Source: Micromonospora sp. CCTCC AA 2012012 (GTDB taxonomy: Bacteria; Actinomycetota; Actinomycetes; Mycobacteriales; Micromonosporaceae). Taken from it: a DNA stretch of 64,000 nucleotides. This document shows, piece by piece, positions 9,131 to 17,255 of this stretch. The position numbers were made by a program, and so were the translations under genes. The DNA lies in the NCBI RefSeq assembly GCF_040499845.1, contig NZ_CP159342.1, positions 3,534,001 through 3,598,000 on the forward strand, in the 5' to 3' direction. The number at the start of each line of letters is the position of its first letter. Positions within the stretch are counted from its first letter, which is position 1. Under the pieces are notes generated by a model. That model saw only the letters and a program-made list of their open reading frames with translations, made no database searches and was not told the origin of the DNA.

Positions 9131-9721
9131 GTGCGCCCCGTCGATCGCCAGAATGACCCGGTGACGCCGCGACCGGCGCCCGGGCGGCACCAGGCGGTGT
9201 CCACTGAGGGCACTCACTCCGACCAGCTGATCCGGCTGCTCTACGCCGAGCACGCCGGCCCGCTGCTGATGTTCGTGATGCGGCTGACCGGTGGGGACCG
9301 GCAGCGCGCCGAGGACATCGTGCAGGAGACGCTGCTGCGGGCTTGGCGCAACGCGCACCGGCTGGGCGTCCAGGGTCAGGGGTCGTTGCGGCCCTGGCTG
9401 GTGACGGTGGCCCGGCGGATCGCCATCGACGAGCACCGCAGCGAGCAGGCCCGGCCGGCGGAGACGTACGACCGGGACCTCACGGCGTTCGCCGAGGCGG
9501 ACAGCACGGACCGGGTGCTGCGCACGATGACGGTGGCGGATGCGCTGCGTACGCTGAGCCAGTCGCACCGGGAGATCCTGGTGGCGACGTACTTCCGGGG
9601 CCGGACGGTGCCGGAGGCGGCCGAGGAGCTGGGCCTTCCGCTCGGCACCGCCAAGTCGCGCGTCTACTACGCGCTGCGTGCGCTGCGCACGGCTCTGCAG
9701 GAGAGGGGGGTGACGGAATGA
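9131..9721 (+). CDS. ECF-family RNA polymerase sigma factor
   Basis: A sigma-70 factor of the extracytoplasmic-function group, with regions 2 and 4 only. Region 2 includes LLYAEHAGPLLMFVMRL and the core-binding/-10 helix RAEDIVQETLLRAWRN; region 4 has the helix-turn-helix VPEAAEELGLPLGTAKSRV. The sequence resembles the SigK/SigL branch of actinobacterial ECF factors. The start is uncertain: the open frame reaches back to 8939, but the first residues are not conserved-looking. I chose the GTG at 9131, 196 residues, because a G-rich stretch lies just upstream; GTG 9161 is the main alternative. The stop overlaps the anti-sigma ATG (ATGA), the usual sigma/anti-sigma coupling. Confidence 0.9.
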   Translation: MRPVDRQNDPVTPRPAPGRHQAVSTEGTHSDQLIRLLYAEHAGPLLMFVMRLTGGDRQRAEDIVQETLLRAWRNAHRLGVQGQGSLRPWLVTVARRIAIDEHRSEQARPAETYDRDLTAFAEADSTDRVLRTMTVADALRTLSQSHREILVATYFRGRTVPEAAEELGLPLGTAKSRVYYALRALRTALQERGVTE

Positions 9722-10503
9722 GCCGGGCAGACCACATGGACGTCGCGGCGTACGCGCTGGGCGTCCTGGATCAGGAGGACACCGAACGGTTCGAGGAGCA
9801 CCTGGCCACCTGCTGGGCGTGCGCGGCGGAGCTGGAGACGATGGTCCCGGTGGTGGGCCTGCTCTCCGGCATCGACGGTGAGTCGATGACCGCCCTGGAG
9901 CAGACCCAGACCGACCCGGCCCTGCTGGACCGGACGCTGGTGGCGGTGCGCCAGCACCGTCGGCGCAGCCGGGTGCGGCAGTTGCTGGCCACGGCGGCGG
10001 CGGTGGTGGTCTTCGGTGGCCTGAGCGGCGTCGGCTTCGCGACCGTCGCGGGTGGCGGCGACGAGCCGCTCCCGCAGGCCGAGCCGACCCGCTCCGCGCC
10101 GGTCGACCCGGCGACCAGCAAGTCCTCCGATCCGGAGGACCCGGGCACTGGCAACGGCGTCGGCCAGGAGGGCGAGCTGCACAACGCCACCGACCCGGGC
10201 ACGGGGGTGAAGACCTCGATGTGGCTGGCCTCGAAGGAGTACGGCACGAAGATCGACCTTCAGCTCACCAAGCTGCCGGGGCCGCGTACCTGCCGGCTGG
10301 TGGTGGTCCGCAAGAACGCCACCACCGAGGTCATCTCGACGTGGTCGGTGCCGGGCGGTGGCTACGGGACGAACACCAACCAGTTGCCGCTGGAGCTGAC
10401 CGCCTCCACCTCGGCCGGGGTGGACGACATCCAGAAGATCCAGGTGCAGTCGGTGGACGTCAACGGGGTGGCCAGCCCGTTGGTGACGGTGGCCGACCTG
10501 TAG
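9718..10503 (+). CDS. Zinc-binding (ZAS-type) membrane anti-sigma factor
   Basis: A 261-residue single-pass membrane protein predicted to hold the preceding ECF sigma factor inactive. The cytoplasmic N-terminus has an HxxxCxxC zinc motif (HLATCWAC; His 28, Cys 32, Cys 35) within the helical anti-sigma domain. A membrane helix spans roughly residues 89-111 (LLATAAAVVVFGG and onward). The extracytoplasmic part begins with an acidic Ser/Pro linker and ends in a beta-rich domain of about 110 residues, likely the signal-sensing side. The four-base overlap with the sigma gene supports co-translation. The signal is unknown. Confidence 0.9.
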   Translation: MSRADHMDVAAYALGVLDQEDTERFEEHLATCWACAAELETMVPVVGLLSGIDGESMTALEQTQTDPALLDRTLVAVRQHRRRSRVRQLLATAAAVVVFGGLSGVGFATVAGGGDEPLPQAEPTRSAPVDPATSKSSDPEDPGTGNGVGQEGELHNATDPGTGVKTSMWLASKEYGTKIDLQLTKLPGPRTCRLVVVRKNATTEVISTWSVPGGGYGTNTNQLPLELTASTSAGVDDIQKIQVQSVDVNGVASPLVTVADL

Positions 10504-10650
10504 TTCCGCCATGATCTCGGCGTCGGGCAGCGACTTCGCCCGGCGCCGATCCGGCGTGTCCGGGGTGCGGACCACCGTCGTGTCCCCCTACGGGCCGACG
10601 GCCGGAACGGTTCAACGTCCACCGTGTGAAATGGACCACCGTTACGCCTT

Positions 10651-10676
10651 CAACCTTGACAGCGACCCACCCGTAC
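10651..10676 (+). promoter_or_regulatory. Candidate ECF sigma promoter for the downstream lipoprotein gene
   Basis: CAACC at 10651-10655 and CGT at 10672-10674 are separated by 16 bases. This matches the AACC-N16/17-CGT form typical of many actinobacterial ECF promoters. It would place the transcription start about 25-30 bases before the GTG at 10710. Together with the adjacent sigma/anti-sigma pair, this suggests the lipoprotein is a regulon member. The match is short and could be chance. Confidence 0.4.
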
Positions 10677-10709
10677 TACTCGGTGAACTGCCAAGAATGA
10701 GGAGGGCAC

Positions 10710-11360
10710 GTGGCACAGCTGAAGCGAACCGTCATCGTCGCGAGCGCGATGGTCGCACTGACGGCCTGCGCACCCGCGGGTTACGACGGGGCGAACTCGA
10801 GCGCGGCCGAGCCGGTCGCCGTCGCCGCGGCCGAACCCACCGCGGCGGCCGAACCGGAGGCCTCCGCCACGGCGGACGCCCCGAGCACCGAACAGGCCGC
10901 ACCCCCGGCCGACGTCCAGCTCACCGACCAGTTGGTCGGCAAGAAGCTGCCCCGGATGGGCGCGGTGGTCACCGACCAGGACGGTTGGGTCCTCTACCGC
11001 TTCGACAAGGACTCCGCCGACCCGCCGTCGTCCAACTGCGTCGACAAGTGCGCCCAGGTCTGGCCGCCCGCGCTGACCGACGGCAACCCGCAGCTGCAGG
11101 GCGTCTCCGACGACAAGGTCGGCACCGTCACCCGCCAGGACGGCACCCGGCAGATCACCATCGGCGGCTGGCCGGTCTACCGCTACATCGGCGACAAGAA
11201 GCCGGGCCAGTGGAAGGGCCAGGGCGTCGGCGGCACCTGGTTCGTGGTGGACCCGAACGGCAAGCGGAACAAGACCTGCCTGCCCAGCGGCACCCCCAAG
11301 CCGGTCGCCCCGCCCGCGTCGGGCGACTCGGGCGGCGGCAGCTCCGGCTACTCGTACTGA
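10710..11360 (+). CDS. Secreted lipoprotein with COG4315-type repeats
   Basis: A 216-residue lipoprotein with lipobox ALTAC (Cys 20), then a roughly 45-residue Ala/Glu/Pro/Thr-rich linker that probably spans the cell wall. The folded part carries two copies of the 'secreted repeat of unknown function' seen in COG4315 lipoproteins: DGWVLYRFDKDS...CVDKCAQVWPP and GGWPVYRYIGDKKPGQW. A Gly/Ser tail ends in SGYSY. The GTG start has an excellent GAGGAGGG ribosome-binding site. It directly follows the sigma/anti-sigma pair and a candidate ECF promoter, so it is probably controlled by that system. The molecular role of the family is not known. Confidence 0.85.
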   Translation: MAQLKRTVIVASAMVALTACAPAGYDGANSSAAEPVAVAAAEPTAAAEPEASATADAPSTEQAAPPADVQLTDQLVGKKLPRMGAVVTDQDGWVLYRFDKDSADPPSSNCVDKCAQVWPPALTDGNPQLQGVSDDKVGTVTRQDGTRQITIGGWPVYRYIGDKKPGQWKGQGVGGTWFVVDPNGKRNKTCLPSGTPKPVAPPASGDSGGGSSGYSY

Positions 11361-11691
11361 TCCGCCGCCCGGACCCGGTGGCCGGTCGCAGCCGGGGAGG
11401 GCGCGGCCGGCCACCGTCGGAACCTGGACACCGGCGTACCGGCAGCGCCCGGCGTCCCGGCGCGGCGCCGGCCCCCACCCGGGCCGGCGCCGCGACTTAC
11501 CCGGGCGGCACCCAGGACCCCGGGGCGGAGAGGGCGGCGGCGGGCTCCCGCCAGCGGGCGCGCCGCCGAGGTCCCCCCAACCCGCACCCCACGGCCGGAT
11601 TCCGGCCGCTCCGCTCCGGCGGACGCACCGTCGACGGGTACGCGTCGGCGGTGTCGTCTGTCACCGGGCCCCGACGTGGCAGAGTGGCGGC
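11361..11691. other. Intergenic region with two hairpins, no gene
   Basis: This 331-base gap holds no convincing reading frame. A weaker inverted repeat pairs 11378-11386 with 11407-11415, and a strong GC hairpin follows at 11461-11494. The remainder is GC-rich and leads into the glycosylase gene. Confidence 0.45.
11461..11494 (+). terminator. GC-rich hairpin, probable terminator after the lipoprotein gene
   Basis: A perfect 14-bp stem (11461-11474 with 11481-11494) encloses a 6-base loop. There is no U-tract, as is common in high-GC actinobacteria. It lies about 100 bases after the lipoprotein stop. Confidence 0.5.
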
Positions 11692-12606
11692 GTGCCCCTT
11701 CCCGCCGCCACCCGGACGCTGCGCCCACCGGCCGGCTACCGGCTGGCCGCCTCGGTGCGGGCCCTCACCTTCAGCCCGCACGACCCGTGCGCCCGGATCG
11801 CCGCCGGGAGCTTCTGGTGGGCCACCCGCACCCCCGCCGGGCCGGCCACCCTCGCGCTGCGGCCGACGGCCGGCGACCTGATCGCCGAGGGGTACGGGCC
11901 GGGCGCGGAGTGGGTGGTCGAGCGGGCCGACGCCGTCGCCGGGCTCCGCGACGACCTGACCGGCTTCGCCGAGCTGGCCGCCGCGCACCCGCTCGTCGCC
12001 CGGCTCGCCCACGAGCACCGGGGACTGCGGATGCCGGCCACCGGTCAGCTCTTCCCCCGGCTGCTGCGGGCGGTCTTCGAGCAGAAGGTCACCGGCAAGG
12101 AGGCCTACCGGGCGTACGCGGCGACCATCCGGCACTTCCGGACGCCGGCACCCGGTCCGTTGCAGCCGCTGCTGCTGCCGCCCGAGGCGGCGGCGGTGGC
12201 GGCCACGCCGTACTGGGTGTTCCACCCGTTCGGGGTGGAGCAGCGGCGGGCCGACACGCTGCGCCGGGTCGCCGCCGTCGCGGACCGGCTGGAACGCTGC
12301 GTGGACACCGTCGAGGCCACCCGCCGGCTGACCGCCGTGCCGGGCATCGGCCCGTGGACCGCCGCCGAGGTGGTGCGGATCGCGTACGGCGACCCGGACG
12401 CGGTCAGCGTCGGCGACTACCACGTCCCCAACACGGTGGCCTGGGCCCTCGCGGGTGAGCCGCGCGGCGACGACGCCCGGATGCTGGCCCTGCTGGAGCC
12501 GTTCCGGGGCCACCGCGGCCGGGTCTGCCTGCTGCTGGCCGCCGCCGGCATCCAGGCCCCGAAGTACGGCCCACGCGCCCCGATCCGCTCCTTCGCCCGT
12601 TACTGA
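11692..12606 (+). CDS. DNA-3-methyladenine glycosylase 2 family protein (AlkA-like, HhH-GPD)
   Basis: A 304-residue base-excision glycosylase expected to remove alkylated purines. The helix-hairpin-helix is VPGIGPWTA (residues 216-224), followed by AAEVVRIAYGDPDAVSVGDYHV, where Asp 242 sits at the catalytic aspartate position of the HhH-GPD family. RLLRAVFEQKVTGKEAYRAY matches the helix before the HhH in AlkA proteins. I see no Ada regulatory domain and no iron-sulfur cysteines. The start is a GTG. The stop overlaps the convergent DUF1990 gene by seven bases. Confidence 0.88.
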   Translation: MPLPAATRTLRPPAGYRLAASVRALTFSPHDPCARIAAGSFWWATRTPAGPATLALRPTAGDLIAEGYGPGAEWVVERADAVAGLRDDLTGFAELAAAHPLVARLAHEHRGLRMPATGQLFPRLLRAVFEQKVTGKEAYRAYAATIRHFRTPAPGPLQPLLLPPEAAAVAATPYWVFHPFGVEQRRADTLRRVAAVADRLERCVDTVEATRRLTAVPGIGPWTAAEVVRIAYGDPDAVSVGDYHVPNTVAWALAGEPRGDDARMLALLEPFRGHRGRVCLLLAAAGIQAPKYGPRAPIRSFARY

Positions 12607-13103
12607 CCGGCACAGAGGCGGCGCAGGACGCGACCCAGCCACCACGCGTACGCCTGCTGGAAGGCGCGGCCGACCGGGCCGGCGGCGCGCATGAACCAGC
12701 GGTCCGGGCGGCTGAAGGCGCGTACCTCGAACCAGACCGCGCCGGAGTCGTCGCGGGTGACCACGAAGGCCTCCTCGCCGCGCGCCGGGTGACCGGGCAG
12801 CGTGCCGTACCCGAAGCCGGCCTGCCGCGCGTCGTCGGCGGCCCAGACGACCCGGCAGGGGGCGGCGAGCCGCAGCGGTCCGACGCCGAGGCCGGAGACC
12901 ACCCGGACGCCGGGCGCGGCCCGGGGCGCATCGGCGGTGATCCGGATGCCCGCCGCGCGGTGCAGCCGCCAGCCGAGGACGGCGTCGCCCGCCCGGCCGA
13001 AGCTGTCGTCCGGCAGCCGGACCCGGTGCCGCACGTGCCGCCAGCCGGCCGGCAGCGGCCCGGCCCGGGTCGCACCCACCTCCGGGTAGGTCAGTTCCGG
13101 CAC
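12600..13103 (-). CDS. DUF1990 family protein
   Basis: A 167-residue protein recognisable as DUF1990 by the start LTYPEVGATR, the mid segment GFGYGTLPGHPARGEEAFVV and the end WFMRAAGPVGRAFQQAYAWW. The reading frame is open to a GTG at 13121, but I prefer the GTG at 13103: a GGAGGGG lies nine bases upstream and the conserved family start follows directly. There is no signal peptide. The family function is unknown. The gene is convergent with the glycosylase and divergent from the GNAT gene. Confidence 0.85.
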   Translation of the reverse strand: MPELTYPEVGATRAGPLPAGWRHVRHRVRLPDDSFGRAGDAVLGWRLHRAAGIRITADAPRAAPGVRVVSGLGVGPLRLAAPCRVVWAADDARQAGFGYGTLPGHPARGEEAFVVTRDDSGAVWFEVRAFSRPDRWFMRAAGPVGRAFQQAYAWWLGRVLRRLCAGQ

Positions 13104-13197
13104 GGTCCGCACCCCCTCCACGACGACACCGCCAGGGTACGGCCGCAGCCGGCGGCCCGCCCGGTTCCCGGCCGGCGGGGTGTGGTGGGCTGGCGCG

Positions 13198-13689
13198 GTG
13201 ACCGATCACCTGCTCATCGCCCCGGCCGGCGTCGCGGACGCGGGCGAACTCCTCACCGTGCAGCGCGCCGCCTACCTCGTCGAGGCGCAGCGGTACGCCG
13301 ACCCGTTCCTGCCGCCGCTGACCGAGACCCTGGACGAGGTCCGCGCCGCGCTGGCCGGCCCGGCCGTCGTGCTCGTCGCCCGGCTCGGGCACCGGCTGGT
13401 CGGCTCGGTGCGCGCCACGGTCGACGGCGACACCGCGCACGTCGGCCGGCTCTCCGTCGCCCCCGACCAGCAGGGTCGCGGGGTCGGGGCCCGGCTGCTC
13501 ACGGCGATCGAGGCCGCCTGCGCCGACCGGGTGGCCCGGTTCACCCTCTTCACCGGCGCGGAGAGCGCGGACAACCTGCGCCTGTACGAGCGGCACGGGT
13601 ACGTGCCGACGGGGCACCGGCCGTCGCCGGCCGGCCCGGGCCTGGTCGACCTGGTGAAGACGGTCAGCCCTGCTCGCAGCGGCGCTTGA
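13198..13689 (+). CDS. GNAT-family N-acetyltransferase
   Basis: A 163-residue GNAT protein. Motif A, the acetyl-CoA pyrophosphate loop, is LSVAPDQQGRGVGARLL, and motif B is SADNLRLYERHGYVPTG. These define the family but not the substrate. The GTG at 13198 fits the usual family start; a GTG/ATG a few codons earlier is possible. The 3' end overlaps the convergent SRPBCC gene by 26 bases. Confidence 0.9.
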   Translation: MTDHLLIAPAGVADAGELLTVQRAAYLVEAQRYADPFLPPLTETLDEVRAALAGPAVVLVARLGHRLVGSVRATVDGDTAHVGRLSVAPDQQGRGVGARLLTAIEAACADRVARFTLFTGAESADNLRLYERHGYVPTGHRPSPAGPGLVDLVKTVSPARSGA

Positions 13690-14086
13690 GCCCCTCGGCC
13701 TCCTGCCGCAGATAGCTGCGGAGCAGCCGGCCGCCGAGCAGCCCGAAGAGCCCGGCGAGCGGGCCGGTCTGCACCATCACCAGCTCGGCGCGGACCCGAC
13801 CGTCGGGCAGCGGGAGCAGCCGGTGCTCGCCCCGGCTGTGCACGCCCGGGCTGTCGGACTCCCAGACGAAGACAAGCGGCGGGTCGATCTCGGTCACCCG
13901 CCAGACCGCCGGGCGCAGCCGGGGCTGCTCCATCCGGGCCGACGAGCCGACGGTGAACGGCCCGGGCTCCAGCCGACGGGCGGCGGTGACGGTGGGCGTC
14001 CACTCGGGCCAGCGCTCCACGTCGGTCTGCACCGCCCAGACCCGGTCGGCGTCGGCGGTGATCTCGACGGACTCGACGAATCGCAT
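13664..14086 (-). CDS. SRPBCC family protein (polyketide cyclase/dehydrase-like)
   Basis: A 140-residue protein with the START/Bet v1-like helix-grip pattern. It opens with MRFVESVEITADADRVWAV, then DVERWPEWTPTV, and ends in a long C-terminal helix (LLGGRLLRSYLRQEAEGLKR). Such proteins bind hydrophobic ligands or modify aromatic polyketides; the substrate here is unknown. No cofactor motif is visible. The ATG has GGGGGAGGGAGC upstream, a strong ribosome-binding site. Confidence 0.88.
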   Translation of the reverse strand: MRFVESVEITADADRVWAVQTDVERWPEWTPTVTAARRLEPGPFTVGSSARMEQPRLRPAVWRVTEIDPPLVFVWESDSPGVHSRGEHRLLPLPDGRVRAELVMVQTGPLAGLFGLLGGRLLRSYLRQEAEGLKRRCEQG

Positions 14087-14170
14087 GGCGCTCCCTCCCC
14101 CGCGGCTCTGGAGGTCAGGCTACGCCCGGGATCGACCGCCGGTGATCCCGCGCCGGGCCGGGTTCCCGGC

Positions 14171-14383
14171 TCAGGCGGCCTCACGCAGGTCGGCCAGGCC
14201 GATCGGGGCGTGCCGGCGGAGCAGCTCCTCCAGCTCGGCGACTGAGGAGACCTCGCCGATCACATTGGCGCCGCCGCCGAACCGGGACGGATAGCGGCGC
14301 ACCAGCCGGTAGCGGTAGCGGCCCCGGATCAGCTCCACGCTCACCCGCCACCGTCCGCAGCAGCCGCACATCCACTCCGACAC
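14171..14383 (-). CDS. Small conserved hypothetical protein with CGCC motif
   Basis: A 70-residue (or, from an internal ATG, 66-residue) protein. It has a cysteine cluster near the start (MCGCCGRWRVSVEL), a basic strand pattern RGRYRYRLVRRYPSRFGG and an acidic C-terminal helix SVAELEELLRRHAPIGLADL. The patterned composition, rather than random GC-driven residues, is why I keep it. The Cys cluster could bind a metal but is too short to classify. The start is ambiguous between GTG 14383 and ATG 14371. Confidence 0.6.
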   Translation of the reverse strand: MSEWMCGCCGRWRVSVELIRGRYRYRLVRRYPSRFGGGANVIGEVSSVAELEELLRRHAPIGLADLREAA

Positions 14384-14519
14384 CCGGCGAAACTAGCTCT
14401 GAGCTGCGGTTTCACCATCCGGCCGGAGGGGACGAAGGGCACTGGGCGGGGACACGCCGGACCAACGCCGCCGGTGATCTGGCTCACGACTGTCGGTGTC
14501 GTCTGATTGACTGGTCGCC

Positions 14520-15632
14520 GTGGACCTGCCGATCAAGCCCCCGGTCGAGCCGATGCTGGCCAAGAGCATGCCGGAGCTGCCCACCGCCCCCGGGATGACC
14601 TACGAGCCCAAGTGGGACGGGTTCCGACTGATCATCTTCCGGGACGGTGACGACGTCGAGCTGGCCAGCCGGGGCGGCAAGACGATGACCCGCTACTTCC
14701 CCGAGGTGATCGAGCAGGCCCGCGAGCAGCTGCCGCCGCGCTGCGCGGTGGACGGCGAGCTGATCGTGATCCGCCGGGACGGCCCGGGCGGCCAGCCCCG
14801 GCTCGACTTCGAGCTGCTCGCCCAGCGGATCCACCCGGCCGCCTCCCGGGTGAAGATGCTCGCCGAGACCACCCCGGCCGACTTCGTCGCCTTCGACCTG
14901 CTCGCCATCGACGACGAGCTGCTGACCGACCAGCCCTATCCGCAGCGCCGGGCCCGGCTGGAGCAGGCGCTGGCCGGGGTCCGCCCGCCGGTGCACGTCA
15001 CCCAGGTCACCACCGACCCGGAGACGGCACGGCGCTGGTTCGACGTCTTCGAGGGCGCCGGGCTCGACGGCCTGATCGCCAAGCCGGCCGACCTGCCGTA
15101 CGAGCCGGGCAAGCGGCTCATGTTCAAGGTCAAGCACGCCCGCACCGCCGACGTGGTGGTGGCCGGCTTCCGCTGGCACAAGACCGGCCCGGTGGTCGGC
15201 TCGCTGCTGCTCGGCCTCTACGACGACGCCGGCGTGCTGCACCACATCGGGGTCAGCTCGTCGTTCACCGCGGCCCGCCGCAAGGAGCTGCTGACCGAGC
15301 TGGAGCCCTACCGGGACGTCGGCGGCGACCACCCGTGGGTGCACGGCGACCACGAGCGGGGCCAGCGGATCCCCGGCGGGGTGAGCCGGTGGACCGGCAC
15401 CAAGAACCTGGAGTGGGAGCCGCTGCGCCCGGAGCTGGTGGCCGAGGTCGGCTACGACGCGATGGAGGGCGAACGGCTGCGGCACACCGCCCGGTTCGTC
15501 CGCTGGCGGCCCGACCGGGAGGCCCGTTCCTGCCGCTACGACCAGCTCGACCGGCCGATCCGCTACGACGTCGACCAGGTGCTGCGCGGCGACCCGGCGG
15601 CGACCGTCGGCGGCGCAGCCGGCCGGGCGTAG
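14520..15632 (+). CDS. ligC: ATP-dependent DNA ligase, LigC type
   Basis: A 370-residue ATP-dependent ligase. The nucleotidyl-transfer motif I is KWDGFR, with Lys 31 as the adenylated residue. Further motifs are VDGELIVI, FVAFDLLAID, GLIAKPAD and MFKVKHARTADVVV, followed by an OB-fold C-terminal domain (VGSLLLGLYDDAGVLHHIGV). There are no polymerase or phosphoesterase modules, so it matches the stand-alone LigC group rather than LigD. LigC proteins act in back-up end joining and base-excision repair in mycobacteria. The start is a GTG without an obvious ribosome-binding site. The LigD-type polymerase protein in this window is about 12 kb away. Confidence 0.9.
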   Translation: MDLPIKPPVEPMLAKSMPELPTAPGMTYEPKWDGFRLIIFRDGDDVELASRGGKTMTRYFPEVIEQAREQLPPRCAVDGELIVIRRDGPGGQPRLDFELLAQRIHPAASRVKMLAETTPADFVAFDLLAIDDELLTDQPYPQRRARLEQALAGVRPPVHVTQVTTDPETARRWFDVFEGAGLDGLIAKPADLPYEPGKRLMFKVKHARTADVVVAGFRWHKTGPVVGSLLLGLYDDAGVLHHIGVSSSFTAARRKELLTELEPYRDVGGDHPWVHGDHERGQRIPGGVSRWTGTKNLEWEPLRPELVAEVGYDAMEGERLRHTARFVRWRPDREARSCRYDQLDRPIRYDVDQVLRGDPAATVGGAAGRA

Positions 15633-15665
15633 CCTGACCGTCGACCGATCACGGAAGGCTCCCAC

Positions 15666-17255
15666 GTGACGCGCTTCGCCGACCTGCCCCGTCGGGCCCG
15701 GCTCACCCTGGCCGGGTTCGCCGCGGCCGTGGTGCTGACCGCCGGCTGCACGCTGCCCGCCTTCGCGCCGCGGACCGACACCGAGGGGGAGGCCGCCGCG
15801 CCGGGCACCACGCCGACCTGGCACGCCTGCCCGGAGGTGCCCGACCAGTTGGTGGGCCGGGGTGCGCCGGGCATGCGGTACGAGTGCGCGCGGGTCGCCG
15901 TACCCCGGAACTGGGGCGGCGGGGCCGCGACCGGCGCGACCGCCGGTCCGGGCACCGGGGAGACCTTCGAGATCTCGCTGCTGCGGGCCCGGTCCAACCG
16001 GCAGCACGACCGGATCGGCTCGCTGGTGATCAACCCGGGCGGCCCGGGCGCCTCCGGTGTGGACACCGCGGTCTATCTCTCCTTCGGGCAGTCGTTCGGC
16101 GGGTTGCCGGCCGCGGTGACCGACCGCTTCGACATCGTCGGGTTCGATCCGCGCGGGGTGTCCCGGTCCAGCCCGGTCAAGTGCATCTCCGACGCCGACC
16201 TCGACGCCAGCTTCGGCTACGACCCCGACCCGGCGAGCCAGTCGTCCTTCGACGGCTTCGTCGACCTCAACAAGCGCATCGGGCAGCGCTGCGGCGACAA
16301 GTACGGCGACCAGCTCTCCCTCTTCGGCACCGAGCAGGCCGCCCGGGACATGGACGCGGTCCGGGCGGCGGTCGGCGACGACAAGCTCACCTACCTGGGC
16401 TACTCCTACGGCACCCTGCTCGGCGCGACGTACGCCCAGCTCTACCCGCAGCGGGTGCGCGCCCTGGTGCTGGACGGCGCGGTGGACCCGCAGCAGAAGC
16501 TGGTGGCGGGCTCGGAGAGCCAGGCCAAGGGCTTCGAGCGGGCGTTCGACAACTTCGCCCGCTGGTGCTCGACCAACGCCGGTCGCTGCCCGATCGCGCC
16601 GGACGCCCGGGCGGCCGTCACCGCGGCGATCGACAAGGCGAAGACCTCCCCGGTACGCGGCAAGGACGGCCGGGAGGCCACCTCCGGCTGGGTCTTCTAC
16701 GCCGTCATCTCCTCGCTCTACACCGAGTCCGGGTGGCAGGAGCTGGCCCGGGCGATCGACCGGCTGGACGGCGGCGATCCGGCGGAGGTGTTCCGCCTCG
16801 CCGACGCGTACGCGGGCCGGGAGGACGACGGCCACTACTCCAACCTCTTCGACGCCAACCTCGCGGTGAACTGCACCGACGAGACCGAGAAGCCCACCCG
16901 GGAGCAGATCCGGCAGCTCCAGTCGCAGTGGCGGCAGAAATACCCGCTCTTCGGTCCGGCGCTGGCGGTGGGCATGCTGGGCTGCGTGGAGTGGCCCGCC
17001 GCGCGGGACCCGTACCCGACCGGCAAGGCGGTGGGCGCGCCGCCGATCGTGGTGGTCGGCACCACCGGCGACCCGGCGACTCCCTATGAGCAGACCGGGG
17101 CGCTGGCCTCGATGCTCGGGGTGGGACGGGTGCTGACCTGGGAAGGTGAGGGGCACACCGCCTACCCGCAGACGGCCTGCGTCACCGACGCCGTCGACGC
17201 CTATTTGATCTCGCTGACCGTTCCCAGAGCGGGGCTGCGCTGTCCGGCGCGTTGA
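15666..17255 (+). CDS. Lipid-anchored alpha/beta hydrolase, tripeptidyl-aminopeptidase-like
   Basis: A 529-residue exported hydrolase with lipobox LTAGC (Cys 28). The alpha/beta-hydrolase elements are the oxyanion region VINPGGPGASG, the FDPRGVSRSSPVKC segment, the nucleophile GYSYGTLLG and the TAP-like C-terminal domain with GTTGDPATPYE (Asp) and GEGHTAYP (His). The conserved C-terminal cysteines (C.T, GRCP, LGCVEWP) fit the actinobacterial tripeptidyl aminopeptidase/SlpD group. It probably trims peptides outside the membrane. The gene starts 33 bases after the ligase stop. Its last 74 bases overlap the convergent K+ channel gene. Confidence 0.9.
   Translation: MTRFADLPRRARLTLAGFAAAVVLTAGCTLPAFAPRTDTEGEAAAPGTTPTWHACPEVPDQLVGRGAPGMRYECARVAVPRNWGGGAATGATAGPGTGETFEISLLRARSNRQHDRIGSLVINPGGPGASGVDTAVYLSFGQSFGGLPAAVTDRFDIVGFDPRGVSRSSPVKCISDADLDASFGYDPDPASQSSFDGFVDLNKRIGQRCGDKYGDQLSLFGTEQAARDMDAVRAAVGDDKLTYLGYSYGTLLGATYAQLYPQRVRALVLDGAVDPQQKLVAGSESQAKGFERAFDNFARWCSTNAGRCPIAPDARAAVTAAIDKAKTSPVRGKDGREATSGWVFYAVISSLYTESGWQELARAIDRLDGGDPAEVFRLADAYAGREDDGHYSNLFDANLAVNCTDETEKPTREQIRQLQSQWRQKYPLFGPALAVGMLGCVEWPAARDPYPTGKAVGAPPIVVVGTTGDPATPYEQTGALASMLGVGRVLTWEGEGHTAYPQTACVTDAVDAYLISLTVPRAGLRCPAR

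Noticed and set aside
10656..10661. TTGACA as a housekeeping -35 box upstream of the lipoprotein gene
   Set aside because: No acceptable -10 hexamer lies 16-18 bases downstream; TACTAC is only 12 bases away. The overlapping AACC-N16-CGT pair fits the local sigma factor better.
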